This document shows positions 53,554 to 62,510 of a stretch of DNA of 64,000 nucleotides, piece by piece. The DNA comes from JANQNX01 sp965601665 (GTDB lineage Bacteria; Pseudomonadota; Gammaproteobacteria; Eutrophobiales; Eutrophobiaceae), in the NCBI GenBank assembly GCA_965601665.1, contig OZ271833.1:1550001-1614000 (forward strand), in the 5' to 3' direction. A program made the translations under genes and the position numbers. The notes beneath the pieces were generated by a model. It did not search any database, was not told the origin of the DNA, and was given only the letters and a program-made list of their open reading frames with translations. Numbering within the stretch: the first letter of the stretch is position 1; each line of letters opens with the position of its first letter.

Positions 53554-54038
53554 CGCAGCTTATAAACAGGAACGGCATCATCCGCCGCCGCCTGGTAACG
53601 CACGCTGAAATCTTTAAACCCGTTCAATGCCGTTTCCGGGTCCTTGCCTTCTTTCAATTGAAAAGAATCAAAGCCACAGCGAAGCATGTAAAACAGCTGA
53701 TCCTGTAACACTTCGCCAATAGCGCGTAATTCACCCTTGAAGTTGTAACGCTGTTTCAACAAGCGCGCATGTGAATAGGAGCGTCCGTCCTTGAAAGCGG
53801 GAAAATCAAGGGCGATAAGATCAATGCTGTCTAAATCATCCAGCAATGCCTCGGTGTCAGTGGCTCCGTCAATCCAGACGGCCTGCGCCGGGTTCTGTTC
53901 GAGTAGTTCCGCGCTGTTATCTTTCCAGTATTGGAACGGCAATATGACTTTTCCCTCGGGTAGCGCTGCGGCTTCATCAACCTCCCTGATCAGTTGCCAT
54001 TCATCATCGACAACCTGCTTGTCTTTAATTATTCGCAT
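53550..54038 (-). CDS. DUF934 protein, sulfite-reductase partner
   Basis: The 162-residue protein has LIALDFPAFKDGRSYSHARLLKQRY and GEVLQDQLFYMLRCGFDSFQ, the hallmarks of DUF934. Members are encoded next to CysI-type reductases and are thought to help assimilatory sulfate reduction, though the exact role is unproven. ATG at 54038 overlaps the reductase gene by 14 bp, indicating coupling. Confidence 0.9.
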   Translation of the reverse strand: MRIIKDKQVVDDEWQLIREVDEAAALPEGKVILPFQYWKDNSAELLEQNPAQAVWIDGATDTEALLDDLDSIDLIALDFPAFKDGRSYSHARLLKQRYNFKGELRAIGEVLQDQLFYMLRCGFDSFQLKEGKDPETALNGFKDFSVRYQAAADDAVPVYKLR

Positions 54039-55680
54039 ACACTTTTTCCTTAAACGGGTCCATGCCCACACGTCGATAGGTATCCAGGAAACGTTCGTCT
54101 TCCTGTCGATGGTTGATATAGACTTCAATCAGCTTGCCGATAACGTCGGCCACGTCAGTTCGCGCAAAGGCAGGGCCAAGCCTGTCACCAAGGGCAGCAT
54201 CGTTTTCCGCTGAACCACCCAGTGTTAACTGGTAATACTCTTCACCCTTCTTGTTAACGCCAAGAATACCGATATGACCAACGTGATGGTGACCACAGGC
54301 ATTCATACAGCCAGACATCTTGATCTTGATTTCACCGATATCATGCAGGTAATCAAGGTCATCAAATTTTTCATTAATCTGCTTGGCAATTGGAATGGAA
54401 CCGGCGTTGGCAAGAGAACAAAAATCCAGTCCCGGGCAACAGATGATATCGGTTAACAGGCCAATGTTTGGTGTCGCCAGACCCTGCTCATGCAACGCTT
54501 CCCACAGCGCCAACAGATCAGCCTGTTTTACATGTGGCAATACCAGGTTTTGATCGTGGGTAACAACGATTTCCCCGTGGCTATATTTATCTGCTACGTC
54601 GGCCAGGAAATCCATTTGTTCGTCCGTCGCATCGCCCGGTGGAATGCCAGGGGCCTTCAACGAGACAACCACGGCACGATAACCGGGTGTTTTATGGCTG
54701 GCGAGATTACGTTTGGTCCAGTTTGCAAATGCCTGGTTGGATTCCATGGCTGTAGCAAAACTGGTGTCGTTACCGGCATCGGCATCATAATCCGGCTCAG
54801 TAAAGTAAGCCTGCACACGTTCAATTTCTTTCTGGTCGAGTAGTAACACCGAGTCCTTGATATGCTGCCATTCTGCTTCTACCTGGCGTGTGAATTCTTC
54901 AGCGCCCAGTTCATTGACCAGTATCTTGATACGGGCCTTGTAGATATTGTCGCGGCGACCATGCTGGTTATAGACGCGTAATATTGCTTCAAGATACGAC
55001 AACAGGTGTTGCTTCTCGAGGAACGGACGAATCGTAGGACCGATATAAGGCGTACGTCCAAGGCCACCGCCGACGATGACTTCAAAACCGGTTTCACCGG
55101 CATCATTCTGTACAAGGTATAAACCGATATCGTGCACCCTGACGGCAGCGCGGTCGTGGCTGGCGCCGGACACGGCGATCTTGAATTTGCGCGGCAGGTA
55201 GGAAAACTCCGGGTGAAACGTTGACCATTGACGGATGATTTCGCAATAAGGTCTCGGGTCTTCCAGTTCATCCTCGGCAACACCGGCCAGCTGGTCCGAC
55301 GTCACGTTGCGGATACAGTTGCCACTGGTTTGTATGGCATGCATTTCTACCGATGCAAGATCGGCAAGGATATCAGGTACCCGTTCCAGGTCCGGCCAGT
55401 TGTACTGGATATTCTGGCGGGTACTGAAATGACCATAACCCTTGTCATACTCGCGTGCGATGTGCGCGAGCATACGCATCTGTTTCGATGAAAGTAATCC
55501 GTAGGGGATAGCCACCCTCAGCATGGGCGCATGCCGCTGGATGTACAGACCATTCATTAAACGCAATGGACGATATTCATCCTCGGTCAATTCACCAGCG
55601 AGGAAACGCTGCGTCTGATCGCGAAACTGTGCGACGCGCTCGTCAACAATCGTCTGGTCGAAATTATCGTACTTGTACAT
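54025..55680 (-). CDS. cysI: assimilatory sulfite (nitrite/sulfite) reductase hemoprotein
   Basis: The 551-residue siroheme and [4Fe-4S] protein reduces sulfite to sulfide with six electrons. Two ferredoxin-like half domains are seen (RLMNGLYIQRHAPMLRVAIPYG start, FSTRQNIQYNW). The cluster cysteines are in CCPGLDFC and SGCMNACGHHH. The protein resembles CysI-type reductases paired with DUF934 in gammaproteobacteria rather than dedicated nitrite reductases. It is first in the two-gene operon; a 180-bp upstream region shows nothing I can assign. Confidence 0.93.
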   Translation of the reverse strand: MYKYDNFDQTIVDERVAQFRDQTQRFLAGELTEDEYRPLRLMNGLYIQRHAPMLRVAIPYGLLSSKQMRMLAHIAREYDKGYGHFSTRQNIQYNWPDLERVPDILADLASVEMHAIQTSGNCIRNVTSDQLAGVAEDELEDPRPYCEIIRQWSTFHPEFSYLPRKFKIAVSGASHDRAAVRVHDIGLYLVQNDAGETGFEVIVGGGLGRTPYIGPTIRPFLEKQHLLSYLEAILRVYNQHGRRDNIYKARIKILVNELGAEEFTRQVEAEWQHIKDSVLLLDQKEIERVQAYFTEPDYDADAGNDTSFATAMESNQAFANWTKRNLASHKTPGYRAVVVSLKAPGIPPGDATDEQMDFLADVADKYSHGEIVVTHDQNLVLPHVKQADLLALWEALHEQGLATPNIGLLTDIICCPGLDFCSLANAGSIPIAKQINEKFDDLDYLHDIGEIKIKMSGCMNACGHHHVGHIGILGVNKKGEEYYQLTLGGSAENDAALGDRLGPAFARTDVADVIGKLIEVYINHRQEDERFLDTYRRVGMDPFKEKVYANN

Positions 55681-55860
55681 GAATCTACTGCTCTCTGCTA
55701 AAGGCCGTGCACGATATCAATTCAATGTTCGGCAGAAAAGTAATAAATCTTACTATATTTATTATGAATCGTTATATCAGCCCCGGGCCGATCCTGATCT
55801 TAGACGCGGCTAGCGTAATCGTTTCCGGTGCGAAGTGAAAGCGCGGCGTAGAACAGGTAT

Positions 55861-56073
55861 TCAGGAAAACTGGTATTTGGCCAGCAAGTAGCGGCCTTTT
55901 CGAGTCAGGTAACCTTCCTGGTCCACATAGCCGCGCGATTTTGCCATCCGCAGTAATGAATCAGGTTGGTTGGAAGGTAAATACACCAGACCATCGCCGT
56001 AGCGATACTGTAAAACTTTTGCGATGTCCGATTCCAGCTCAGGCTCTATATCTTCCTGAACCGTATTTAACAC
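55861..56073 (-). CDS. 70-aa protein, possible winged-helix-like regulator
   Basis: The GTG-started frame encodes DIAKVLQYRYGDGLVYLPSN (split here), LLRMAKSRGYVDQEGYLTRKGRYLLAKY. The ending pattern of a helix, GY, a turn and LTxKGRxLL resembles the wing of small winged-helix proteins. No other domain is visible. It is preceded by its own near-consensus promoter overlapping a palindrome. An AGAGAAAA stretch serves as a weak ribosome-binding site. The identity is unknown; autoregulation is an inference. Confidence 0.55.
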   Translation of the reverse strand: MLNTVQEDIEPELESDIAKVLQYRYGDGLVYLPSNQPDSLLRMAKSRGYVDQEGYLTRKGRYLLAKYQFS

Positions 56074-56133
56074 TGGTTTTCTCTGGTGTACTGCAATTGG
56101 CTTACGCCTTGTACTTGTAAAGTATTATATATT

Positions 56134-56169
56134 AACTATTTATATAGTTTATATATCAAAGCATGTCAA
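56134..56169 (-). promoter_or_regulatory. sigma-70 promoter with palindromic operator
   Basis: TTGACA (56169-56164) and TATATA (56146-56141) are separated by 17 bp, nearly ideal. The -10 box sits inside a perfect inverted repeat AACTAT-N4-ATAGTT (56134-56149). A repressor bound there would block the promoter. It serves the 70-aa gene. Confidence 0.65.
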
Positions 56170-56225
56170 ATAATCTACGTAACAGAATGATCATTATGAG
56201 GCATGCATCGCAATATCGAACGGCT

Positions 56226-57323
56226 TCAGGGCAAATGCTCCTTTGCCAGGTAATCATGGGTGCGCATTTCCTGCAGTCGGCTAACGGTGCGTTGAAATTC
56301 ATGCGCCAGGCGTTTACCAGTGTATAAGGCCTCGGGTTCGGCAGCGGCCGTGGCTATCAGTTTCACATGTCGATCGTAAAATTCATCCACCATTGTCACG
56401 AAACGTTTGGCCATGTCATTTTCCATGTCACCCATGACAGGAATATTCGCAATCAGGACAGTCTGGAACTGACGTGCAATCTCAATGTAGTCAGCCGCTC
56501 CCCTGGGACCGTCACATAAGGCAATGAATTCAAACCAGACCACACCGTCGCCACACTTGACGGTCGGGATATCGCGCCCTTCTATTTCAAGCAACACGTT
56601 TGGCTCGCCCGTATCAGGACACATATGACTGAAATTTTCCGACAACATTTTCCCGCCGGCACTATCCAGTGGCGTGTGGTAGATCTCGGCCTGGTCCAGA
56701 AAACGCAGCCGGTAATCAATACCCGAGTCCAGGTTTATTACCCGGGTATGTTGTTTGATCAATTCAATCGCCGGCAGGAAACGTTCACGTTGCAGGCCGC
56801 CCTTGTAGAGTTCATCTGGAGGCTGATTGGATGTTGTCACCAGCACGACACCACGATCAAACAAGGCCTCAAACAACCCGCCGAGTAGCATGGCATCGGT
56901 AATATCGGAAACATGAAATTCATCAAAGCAAAGCACGCGTGCCTGCCGGGCCAGCTTGTCGGCAACGATTAATAAGGGACTTTCAATATCTTTAAGCTGT
57001 TTTAACTCGCGATGTACATTCTGCATGAAGCGGTGAAAGTGTATGCGCAGCTTTTCCTCAAATGGCAGGCAATCAAAAAAACTATCAACGAGGTATGTTT
57101 TTCCGCGCCCGACACCGCCCCAGAAATACAGCCCTTTGATTTGTGGCTGCTGATTACCAAGCATGCCTGTCAATTTTGACAGCAGGCCCGTTTGCCTGGT
57201 CTCACTGTTGATTAGATCATCAAACAGCTGCTGCATTAACCGCACCGCTTTTTCTTGCTCAGGATCAGGACTGAAGTTTTCGTCCTGCAGATCCTGCTTG
57301 TATTTCTGTAACGGTGTCTGCAT
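56226..57323 (-). CDS. zapE: cell division protein ZapE (AFG1-like ATPase)
   Basis: The 365-residue AAA+ ATPase has Walker A GGVGRGKT (about residue 69), Walker B LCFDEFHVSD and the family motif TSNQPPDELYKGGLQRERFLPAI (quoted in part). Family members act at the division ring under stress in E. coli, or resemble the mitochondrial AFG1 chaperone. The ribosome-binding site is weak. It is divergent from the zinc peptidase. Confidence 0.95.
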   Translation of the reverse strand: MQTPLQKYKQDLQDENFSPDPEQEKAVRLMQQLFDDLINSETRQTGLLSKLTGMLGNQQPQIKGLYFWGGVGRGKTYLVDSFFDCLPFEEKLRIHFHRFMQNVHRELKQLKDIESPLLIVADKLARQARVLCFDEFHVSDITDAMLLGGLFEALFDRGVVLVTTSNQPPDELYKGGLQRERFLPAIELIKQHTRVINLDSGIDYRLRFLDQAEIYHTPLDSAGGKMLSENFSHMCPDTGEPNVLLEIEGRDIPTVKCGDGVVWFEFIALCDGPRGAADYIEIARQFQTVLIANIPVMGDMENDMAKRFVTMVDEFYDRHVKLIATAAAEPEALYTGKRLAHEFQRTVSRLQEMRTHDYLAKEHLP

Positions 57324-57371
57324 GATTTCAGGTTTATTGTTGTTTCTTAATAAATACTAGCACGACCAGCA

Positions 57372-58058
57372 ATGATTCCGGCACTCATTATCCTGTTGAT
57401 ACTGACTGTAGTGTTTGCACCACAGTTCTGGGTTCAATACGTGTTACGAAAATACAGCGAAGACATTGATGCTATGCCCGGCACCGGCGGCGAACTGGCG
57501 AAACACCTGGCTGACAAGTTTGACCTGGAAGATGTTGAAGTTGAAGCGATTGAATACAGCGGTGATCATTATGATCCGGAAGCACGCAAAATCAGATTGG
57601 CAGAAAGTAATTACCGGGGGAAATCATTAACGGCAATTACCATCGCGGCACATGAATTTGGCCATGCGCTACAACATGCAGAAAACTATCAACCGCTGGT
57701 ACTTAGAACGAGGCTGGCCAAATTTTCTGCGGTGGCACAAAAAATAGCCTCATTACTTCTCGTTTGTTTACCATTCACTGTGATACTGGTAAAAGTACCA
57801 GTTGTTAACCTGGCCATTTTGCTAAGTGGCTTAACGATCATGTTACTCCCCATCGTCCTGCACATGTTCACGCTACCGGTTGAATTTGACGCCAGCTTTA
57901 AACGGGCCTTGCCGATACTGGAAAACGGAAACTACCTGCCACCGGCGGCAATGCCAATCGCAAGACAGATACTAACGGCCGCAGCCATGACTTACGTCGC
58001 GGCGTCACTGGCCAGCCTGCTAAATTTCTATCGCTGGATAGCTATCCTGCGACGCTAA
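57372..58058 (+). CDS. membrane zinc metallopeptidase (YugP-type)
   Basis: The 228-residue protein starts with a transmembrane helix and has the zinc motif AAHEFGHALQH (HExxH, about residue 97). Two or three further helices occupy about 118-160 and 195-220. The part AESNYRGKSLTAITI upstream is typical of the YugP neutral peptidase family. Substrates are unknown. It overlaps the convergent radical SAM gene by 4 bp. Confidence 0.88.
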   Translation: MIPALIILLILTVVFAPQFWVQYVLRKYSEDIDAMPGTGGELAKHLADKFDLEDVEVEAIEYSGDHYDPEARKIRLAESNYRGKSLTAITIAAHEFGHALQHAENYQPLVLRTRLAKFSAVAQKIASLLLVCLPFTVILVKVPVVNLAILLSGLTIMLLPIVLHMFTLPVEFDASFKRALPILENGNYLPPAAMPIARQILTAAAMTYVAASLASLLNFYRWIAILRR

Positions 58059-59143
58059 TCGTGCTCGGTAAACAACGCGTATTGCTGGCCACGAAGGACT
58101 GGCGGACGGAATAGCGAGCCATCAAGTTCAGCGCGTTCACCGACATGCAGTCCCAGTTTCTTACAGGTGGTGCGGAAACGCTTGCGAATCATGTCAGCAA
58201 ATAAACCGGTACCGGACAGTCGCTGGGAATAGTCAGCATCATATTCCTTGCCGCCACGTGATTGTCGGACGAGACTCATGACATGCTCGGCCTTCAGCGG
58301 ATAATGCAGCTGCAACCATTCCATGAACAATTCTTTTATTTCATGTGGCAAACGCAGCAATACATAACCCGCGCTGCTGATACCCGTTTCTGCACCGCGT
58401 TCAAGTATGGTCTCCATTTCGTGATCATTAATGAAAGGGATCACCGGCGCAAACATCATGCCGGTATGTATGCCAGCACTATGCAAGTGTGACAGCGTTT
58501 CAAGTCGGCGCATCGGCGCCGTTGCACGGGGTTCCATCTTTTGCATCAGCTGCGTGTCCAGCGTGGTGACTGACACGTAAACACTGACCAGGTTCTTCTC
58601 CGCCATCGGCGCAAGCAAATCAATATCTCTTTCAACCAGCGCTGACTTGGTGACAATGGTTAACGGATGATTGTATCTTGCCAACACCTCTATGATCTGG
58701 CGCGTGACCTTATATTCCCTTTCGATGGGCTGGTAGGGATCGGTATTGCTACCAAGGGCAATCGGTGAACATTGATAGTTTTTTTCAGCCAGTTTTTTTT
58801 CCAGCAACTCGGCTGCATTTACCTTGTAAAAGAGTCGGCTTTCAAAATCCAGGCCGGGCGATAAATCGACATAGGCATGTGCAGGACGCGCGTAACAATA
58901 GACACAACCGTGTTCACAGCCTCGGTAGGGGTTGATTGATTGCTTAAAAGGAATATCAGGCGAATTGTTGGTAGAGATGATGGATTTGGCTTTTTCCGGC
59001 GTGACGCTGGTGACCAGTTTTGATTCCGGATCGCTGTTGTCCCAGCCATCATCAATACGCTCACGTTCGTGTTGCAGATAACGCGCATCCGGTTTACTGG
59101 CGCTACCCCGCCCCTTGATGGCCTTATCATTGCGGTTAGTCAT
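58055..59143 (-). CDS. PA0069-type radical SAM protein
   Basis: The 362-residue protein has the radical SAM cluster motif CEHGCVYC (about residue 77; CxxxCxxC) in the context NPYRGCEHGCVYCYAR. Nearby are ALGSNTDPYQPIE and TKSALVERD, characteristic of the SplB-like/PA0069 family. These are often misannotated as DNA repair photolyases; the function is unknown. It ends head-on with the zinc peptidase and is 9 bp from the rmuC start region. Confidence 0.9.
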   Translation of the reverse strand: MTNRNDKAIKGRGSASKPDARYLQHERERIDDGWDNSDPESKLVTSVTPEKAKSIISTNNSPDIPFKQSINPYRGCEHGCVYCYARPAHAYVDLSPGLDFESRLFYKVNAAELLEKKLAEKNYQCSPIALGSNTDPYQPIEREYKVTRQIIEVLARYNHPLTIVTKSALVERDIDLLAPMAEKNLVSVYVSVTTLDTQLMQKMEPRATAPMRRLETLSHLHSAGIHTGMMFAPVIPFINDHEMETILERGAETGISSAGYVLLRLPHEIKELFMEWLQLHYPLKAEHVMSLVRQSRGGKEYDADYSQRLSGTGLFADMIRKRFRTTCKKLGLHVGERAELDGSLFRPPVLRGQQYALFTEHD

Positions 59144-59152
59144 GCAATAAGG

Positions 59153-60526
59153 CTAGTCGTCTGACTCACTTGCCGGCAAGGCTTTCTTCACCAGGTCTTC
59201 CGGCAACTGGTTTCTTGTTTTCAGATCGCCCAGCTGCTTGATCTTTTCGACTCTTGTTACCAGGTTGCCACGTCCCTCGATCAGCCTCCTGTTTGCATCA
59301 CCATAGGCAGTCTGGGCTTGCGACAATCGGTTACCTATCTCGTGCAATGAATCAACAAAACCGGTGAATTTGTCATACAGTGCGCCGGCCTGTCGGGCAA
59401 TTTCCTGCGCGTTCTGGTTCTGGTATTCGTGTCGCCACATATTCTGAATAATCTGCAGGTTCATGCTCAACGTGGAAGGGCTTACCAGGAAGATGCCATT
59501 CTGAAATGCATCCTGGAACAAGGCATCATCATGTTCCAGTGCCAGCATGAGCGCAGGCTCTATTGGCACAAACATCAACACCATATCAAGCGAGTTAACA
59601 CCCACAAGTTCGTCATAGCTTTTGTTCTTTAACCCGGCAACATGTGTCCGCAATGAACCGACATGCTCCTTCAACGCCTGCTGACGGGCAGGTTCTTCTT
59701 CAGTGGCGTAGTATCGTTCGTAAGCAACCAGTGAAACTTTCGAATCAATGATGACATCACGCTTGTTTGGAAGGTGGACAACAACATCAGGGCGAAACAC
59801 CTTGTTGTCTGAATCCTTGTAACTACCCTGTACCTCGTACTCACGCCCTTCAGTTAAACCCGACTGTTCCAGGACTTTTTCGAGAATGACCTCGCCCCAG
59901 TCACCACGGGTCTTGCTTTCCCCTTTCAATGCGTTGGTCAGGTTGATCGCATCCTGGCTCATTTTTTCATTCAGGGCTTTCAGGCTGGTAATTTCATGAC
60001 GTAGCGATACACGGTCCTTGGTTTCCTTATCGTAAACGTCTTCAATTTTCCTTTTGAAATCGCCCAGCTGTTCCCGCAACGGGTTTAATATGTCGCCCAG
60101 GTTATTCCGGTTTTGTTCAGTAAACTTTTTACTCTTTTCCTCAATAATCCTGTTAGACAGTACCTCGAACGCATCGGTCATTTTCTTTTCGGCCTGCTGC
60201 AATAGCGCCAGTTTTTCTTCTGCCTGTTTGCGTTCCTGTTCCAGTGTTGTATTGAGTTCTGCAATCGATATTCGGTAGCTTTCAATCTGTGTCTGCTGAC
60301 TGTCAGTTTGCGCCTTTAGCCTGTCGACATCGCGTTTGAATTCATCCAGTCGATCATCTCGCTGGGTAACACGTTCAGACTCGACCGCCAGCTTTTCACT
60401 GAGCTGAGCGACATCATTATTCAATTCAGTAATTTTTGTCCTTGCAATCAGCCATGCCACCAGCAAGCCGGTTAAAAGGCCGCCCAGGCCATAGATAATT
60501 AGTTGCTGGGTCAGGTTCGTTTCCAT
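59153..60526 (-). CDS. rmuC: DNA recombination protein RmuC
   Basis: The 457-residue protein has an N-terminal membrane helix (about residues 8-26), a long coiled coil (about 30-190) and a nuclease-like domain with TRGDWGEVILEKVLEQSGL, FRPDVVVHLPNKRDVIIDSKVSL and FVPIEPA (family signatures, part quoted). RmuC limits inversions at short repeats and defends against some mobile DNA. It is divergent from the HAD gene with a 195-bp intergenic region. Confidence 0.95.
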   Translation of the reverse strand: METNLTQQLIIYGLGGLLTGLLVAWLIARTKITELNNDVAQLSEKLAVESERVTQRDDRLDEFKRDVDRLKAQTDSQQTQIESYRISIAELNTTLEQERKQAEEKLALLQQAEKKMTDAFEVLSNRIIEEKSKKFTEQNRNNLGDILNPLREQLGDFKRKIEDVYDKETKDRVSLRHEITSLKALNEKMSQDAINLTNALKGESKTRGDWGEVILEKVLEQSGLTEGREYEVQGSYKDSDNKVFRPDVVVHLPNKRDVIIDSKVSLVAYERYYATEEEPARQQALKEHVGSLRTHVAGLKNKSYDELVGVNSLDMVLMFVPIEPALMLALEHDDALFQDAFQNGIFLVSPSTLSMNLQIIQNMWRHEYQNQNAQEIARQAGALYDKFTGFVDSLHEIGNRLSQAQTAYGDANRRLIEGRGNLVTRVEKIKQLGDLKTRNQLPEDLVKKALPASESDD

Positions 60527-60721
60527 AGTTGTCGATGAGAGGTTAAGTCAGGTTCGCAAGTCTGCGCCAGGGCTACATAACAATAGAGAAACTTTACCTT
60601 ACCCCGCTGGCAAATGATAAATATTTAACAAAAACACGAAAAAGGACGGTTACTGCGTTGCAACATCAGAGAACTGATTTATAATTAAGTTATTTAATGG
60701 ATATGGCATTGTTAATAAATA

Positions 60722-61555
60722 ATGGAACTTAAGGGTATCATCTTTGACGTCGACGGCACGCTGGCTGATACCGAGGAGTTTCACCGTCAGGCCTTTAACA
60801 AGGCGTTCAAGGATTTTAACCTCGACTGGCACTGGTCCAGACAGACATACCATGACCTGCTGGCCATTTCAGGTGGCAAGGAACGCTTCAGGATTTGCCT
60901 GCAACACGACACAGCACTCAGGGATAGCATCAAGGATGTATCCACGTTCATCATTGAATTACACCAGTGCAAATCAGAACACTACCGCACAATGCTCGCC
61001 AATGGCCATATCCAGTTACGCCCGGGTATCAAGCGCTTGATCGAGGAAGCCAGGTCTGAAGGCATCATGCTGGGCATCGCCACAAGTTCATCAGATGCCA
61101 ATTTTCGCACGCTAATCAAACAAACTCTTGATACCAGAGCCGAGACACTGTTCGCCGCCATTGTTACCAGTGATATCGTCACCGATAAGAAGCCCAGTCC
61201 GGTGGTATACCAGTGTGCACTGGCTGAAATGGGACTGACGGCAGAAAACTGCATCGCAATTGAAGATACGGCCAATGGTAACAAGGCCGCACAATGTGCA
61301 GGCCTGCCGGTTGTTATAACGACGCATGCCTACACCAGGGACAATGACTTTACCGGGGCATCACTGGTAATAGACCATCTTGGTGAAGACAGTCATCCGA
61401 TTAATGTTGCCCAGGGGAACGCGCTTGGCAAATCCGCTGTTGATGTGGAACTACTGCGCTACTTCGTGGGCCAGGAGCGACAGCAACCGGCCGCAGAGCT
61501 GGTCACACCATCTGAATACACGGCGATTGATAGCAAGTCTGCACAGTCATCCTGA
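60722..61555 (+). CDS. HAD hydrolase, CbbY/beta-phosphoglucomutase-like
   Basis: The 277-residue protein has the nucleophile motif FDVDGTLADTEE (Asp9-type), TSSSDANF (motif II Ser/Thr region), KKPSPVVYQ (motif III Lys) and IEDTANGNKAA (motif IV). Sequence style recalls CbbY, which removes phosphate from xylulose-1,5-bisphosphate in autotrophs. No other cbb genes are in the window. The C-terminal ~40 residues extend beyond the HAD fold. It precedes oxyR by 26 bp and may be co-transcribed. Confidence 0.85.
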   Translation: MELKGIIFDVDGTLADTEEFHRQAFNKAFKDFNLDWHWSRQTYHDLLAISGGKERFRICLQHDTALRDSIKDVSTFIIELHQCKSEHYRTMLANGHIQLRPGIKRLIEEARSEGIMLGIATSSSDANFRTLIKQTLDTRAETLFAAIVTSDIVTDKKPSPVVYQCALAEMGLTAENCIAIEDTANGNKAAQCAGLPVVITTHAYTRDNDFTGASLVIDHLGEDSHPINVAQGNALGKSAVDVELLRYFVGQERQQPAAELVTPSEYTAIDSKSAQSS

Positions 61556-61581
61556 TAATGAACAAGGAATAATCAAACACT

Positions 61582-62505
61582 ATGACGCTCTCTGAATTAC
61601 GCTATATCGTCGCAGTAGCAAAGGAATTACACTTCGGCCGTGCTGCAGAGCGCTGTTTTGTCAGCCAGCCCACCCTGAGTGTTGCCGTTAAAAAACTGGA
61701 AGAAGAACTGGGTATCACCCTGTTTGAACGTCATCAACATGAGGTCGCGATTACCGACATTGGCAGGCAAATCGTTACCCAGGCCGAGACAGTACTGAAC
61801 GAGGCTAACAACCTCAAGGAAATCGCGGCGGTAAACAAGAACCAACTCAATGGTAAACTTCGACTCGGTATCATCTATACGATAGGGCCTTACCTGTTAC
61901 CTAAACTGATCCCGCTAATACACGAGAGCAAGGAAGAGCTAACACTTATCATTGAAGAAGACTTTACCGAAAATCTGTCAAAGAAACTTAAGTCCGGTGA
62001 AATTGATATCGCCATCATGGCTAACCCGTTTAACGAAAACGGCATTGCTACTGAAGTATTATACAAGGAGCCATTCGTGGTTGCGTTACCCAAGGGTCAC
62101 CAACTGGTGAAGAAGAAAAAGCTGGCCCCTGGCGATCTTGTCAATGACACCATGTTATTGCTGAAAGCAGGCAACTGTTTCCGTGACCAGGTGTTGAAGC
62201 TCTGTCCTTCCTGTATCAGCCCGCTGGACAATGAGATGGAAATACAGAAATCGCTCGAAAGCAGTTCGATAGAGACGATTCGCCAAATGGTTGCCGCAGG
62301 CGTCGGCATTACGATACTGCCTTCATTATCTATTGAAGACCGCTCAGATTTAAGCAGTATGCTCGAATTTCGCCCGTTTACTAAACCAACGCCCTACCGC
62401 GAAATCATCGTCGCCTATCGTAAATCCTATCCCAGGATGAAAGCAGTCGAATTTTTAAAAGACGGCATTAATAGTTGTAAGGCCGAATTCGAAAACCTGC
62501 TGTAA
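61582..62505 (+). CDS. oxyR: hydrogen peroxide-inducible regulator OxyR
   Basis: The 307-residue LysR-type regulator has an N-terminal winged helix-turn-helix (FGRAAERCFVSQPTLSVAVKKLEE, part). The redox pair lies in GNCFRDQVLKLC at Cys199 and Cys208, at the same numbering as in E. coli OxyR. This separates it from general LysR proteins. Peroxide oxidation of Cys199 would form a disulfide with Cys208 and switch on defence genes. It ends 5 bp from the convergent protease gene. Confidence 0.93.
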   Translation: MTLSELRYIVAVAKELHFGRAAERCFVSQPTLSVAVKKLEEELGITLFERHQHEVAITDIGRQIVTQAETVLNEANNLKEIAAVNKNQLNGKLRLGIIYTIGPYLLPKLIPLIHESKEELTLIIEEDFTENLSKKLKSGEIDIAIMANPFNENGIATEVLYKEPFVVALPKGHQLVKKKKLAPGDLVNDTMLLLKAGNCFRDQVLKLCPSCISPLDNEMEIQKSLESSSIETIRQMVAAGVGITILPSLSIEDRSDLSSMLEFRPFTKPTPYREIIVAYRKSYPRMKAVEFLKDGINSCKAEFENLL

Positions 62506-62510
62506 ACATG

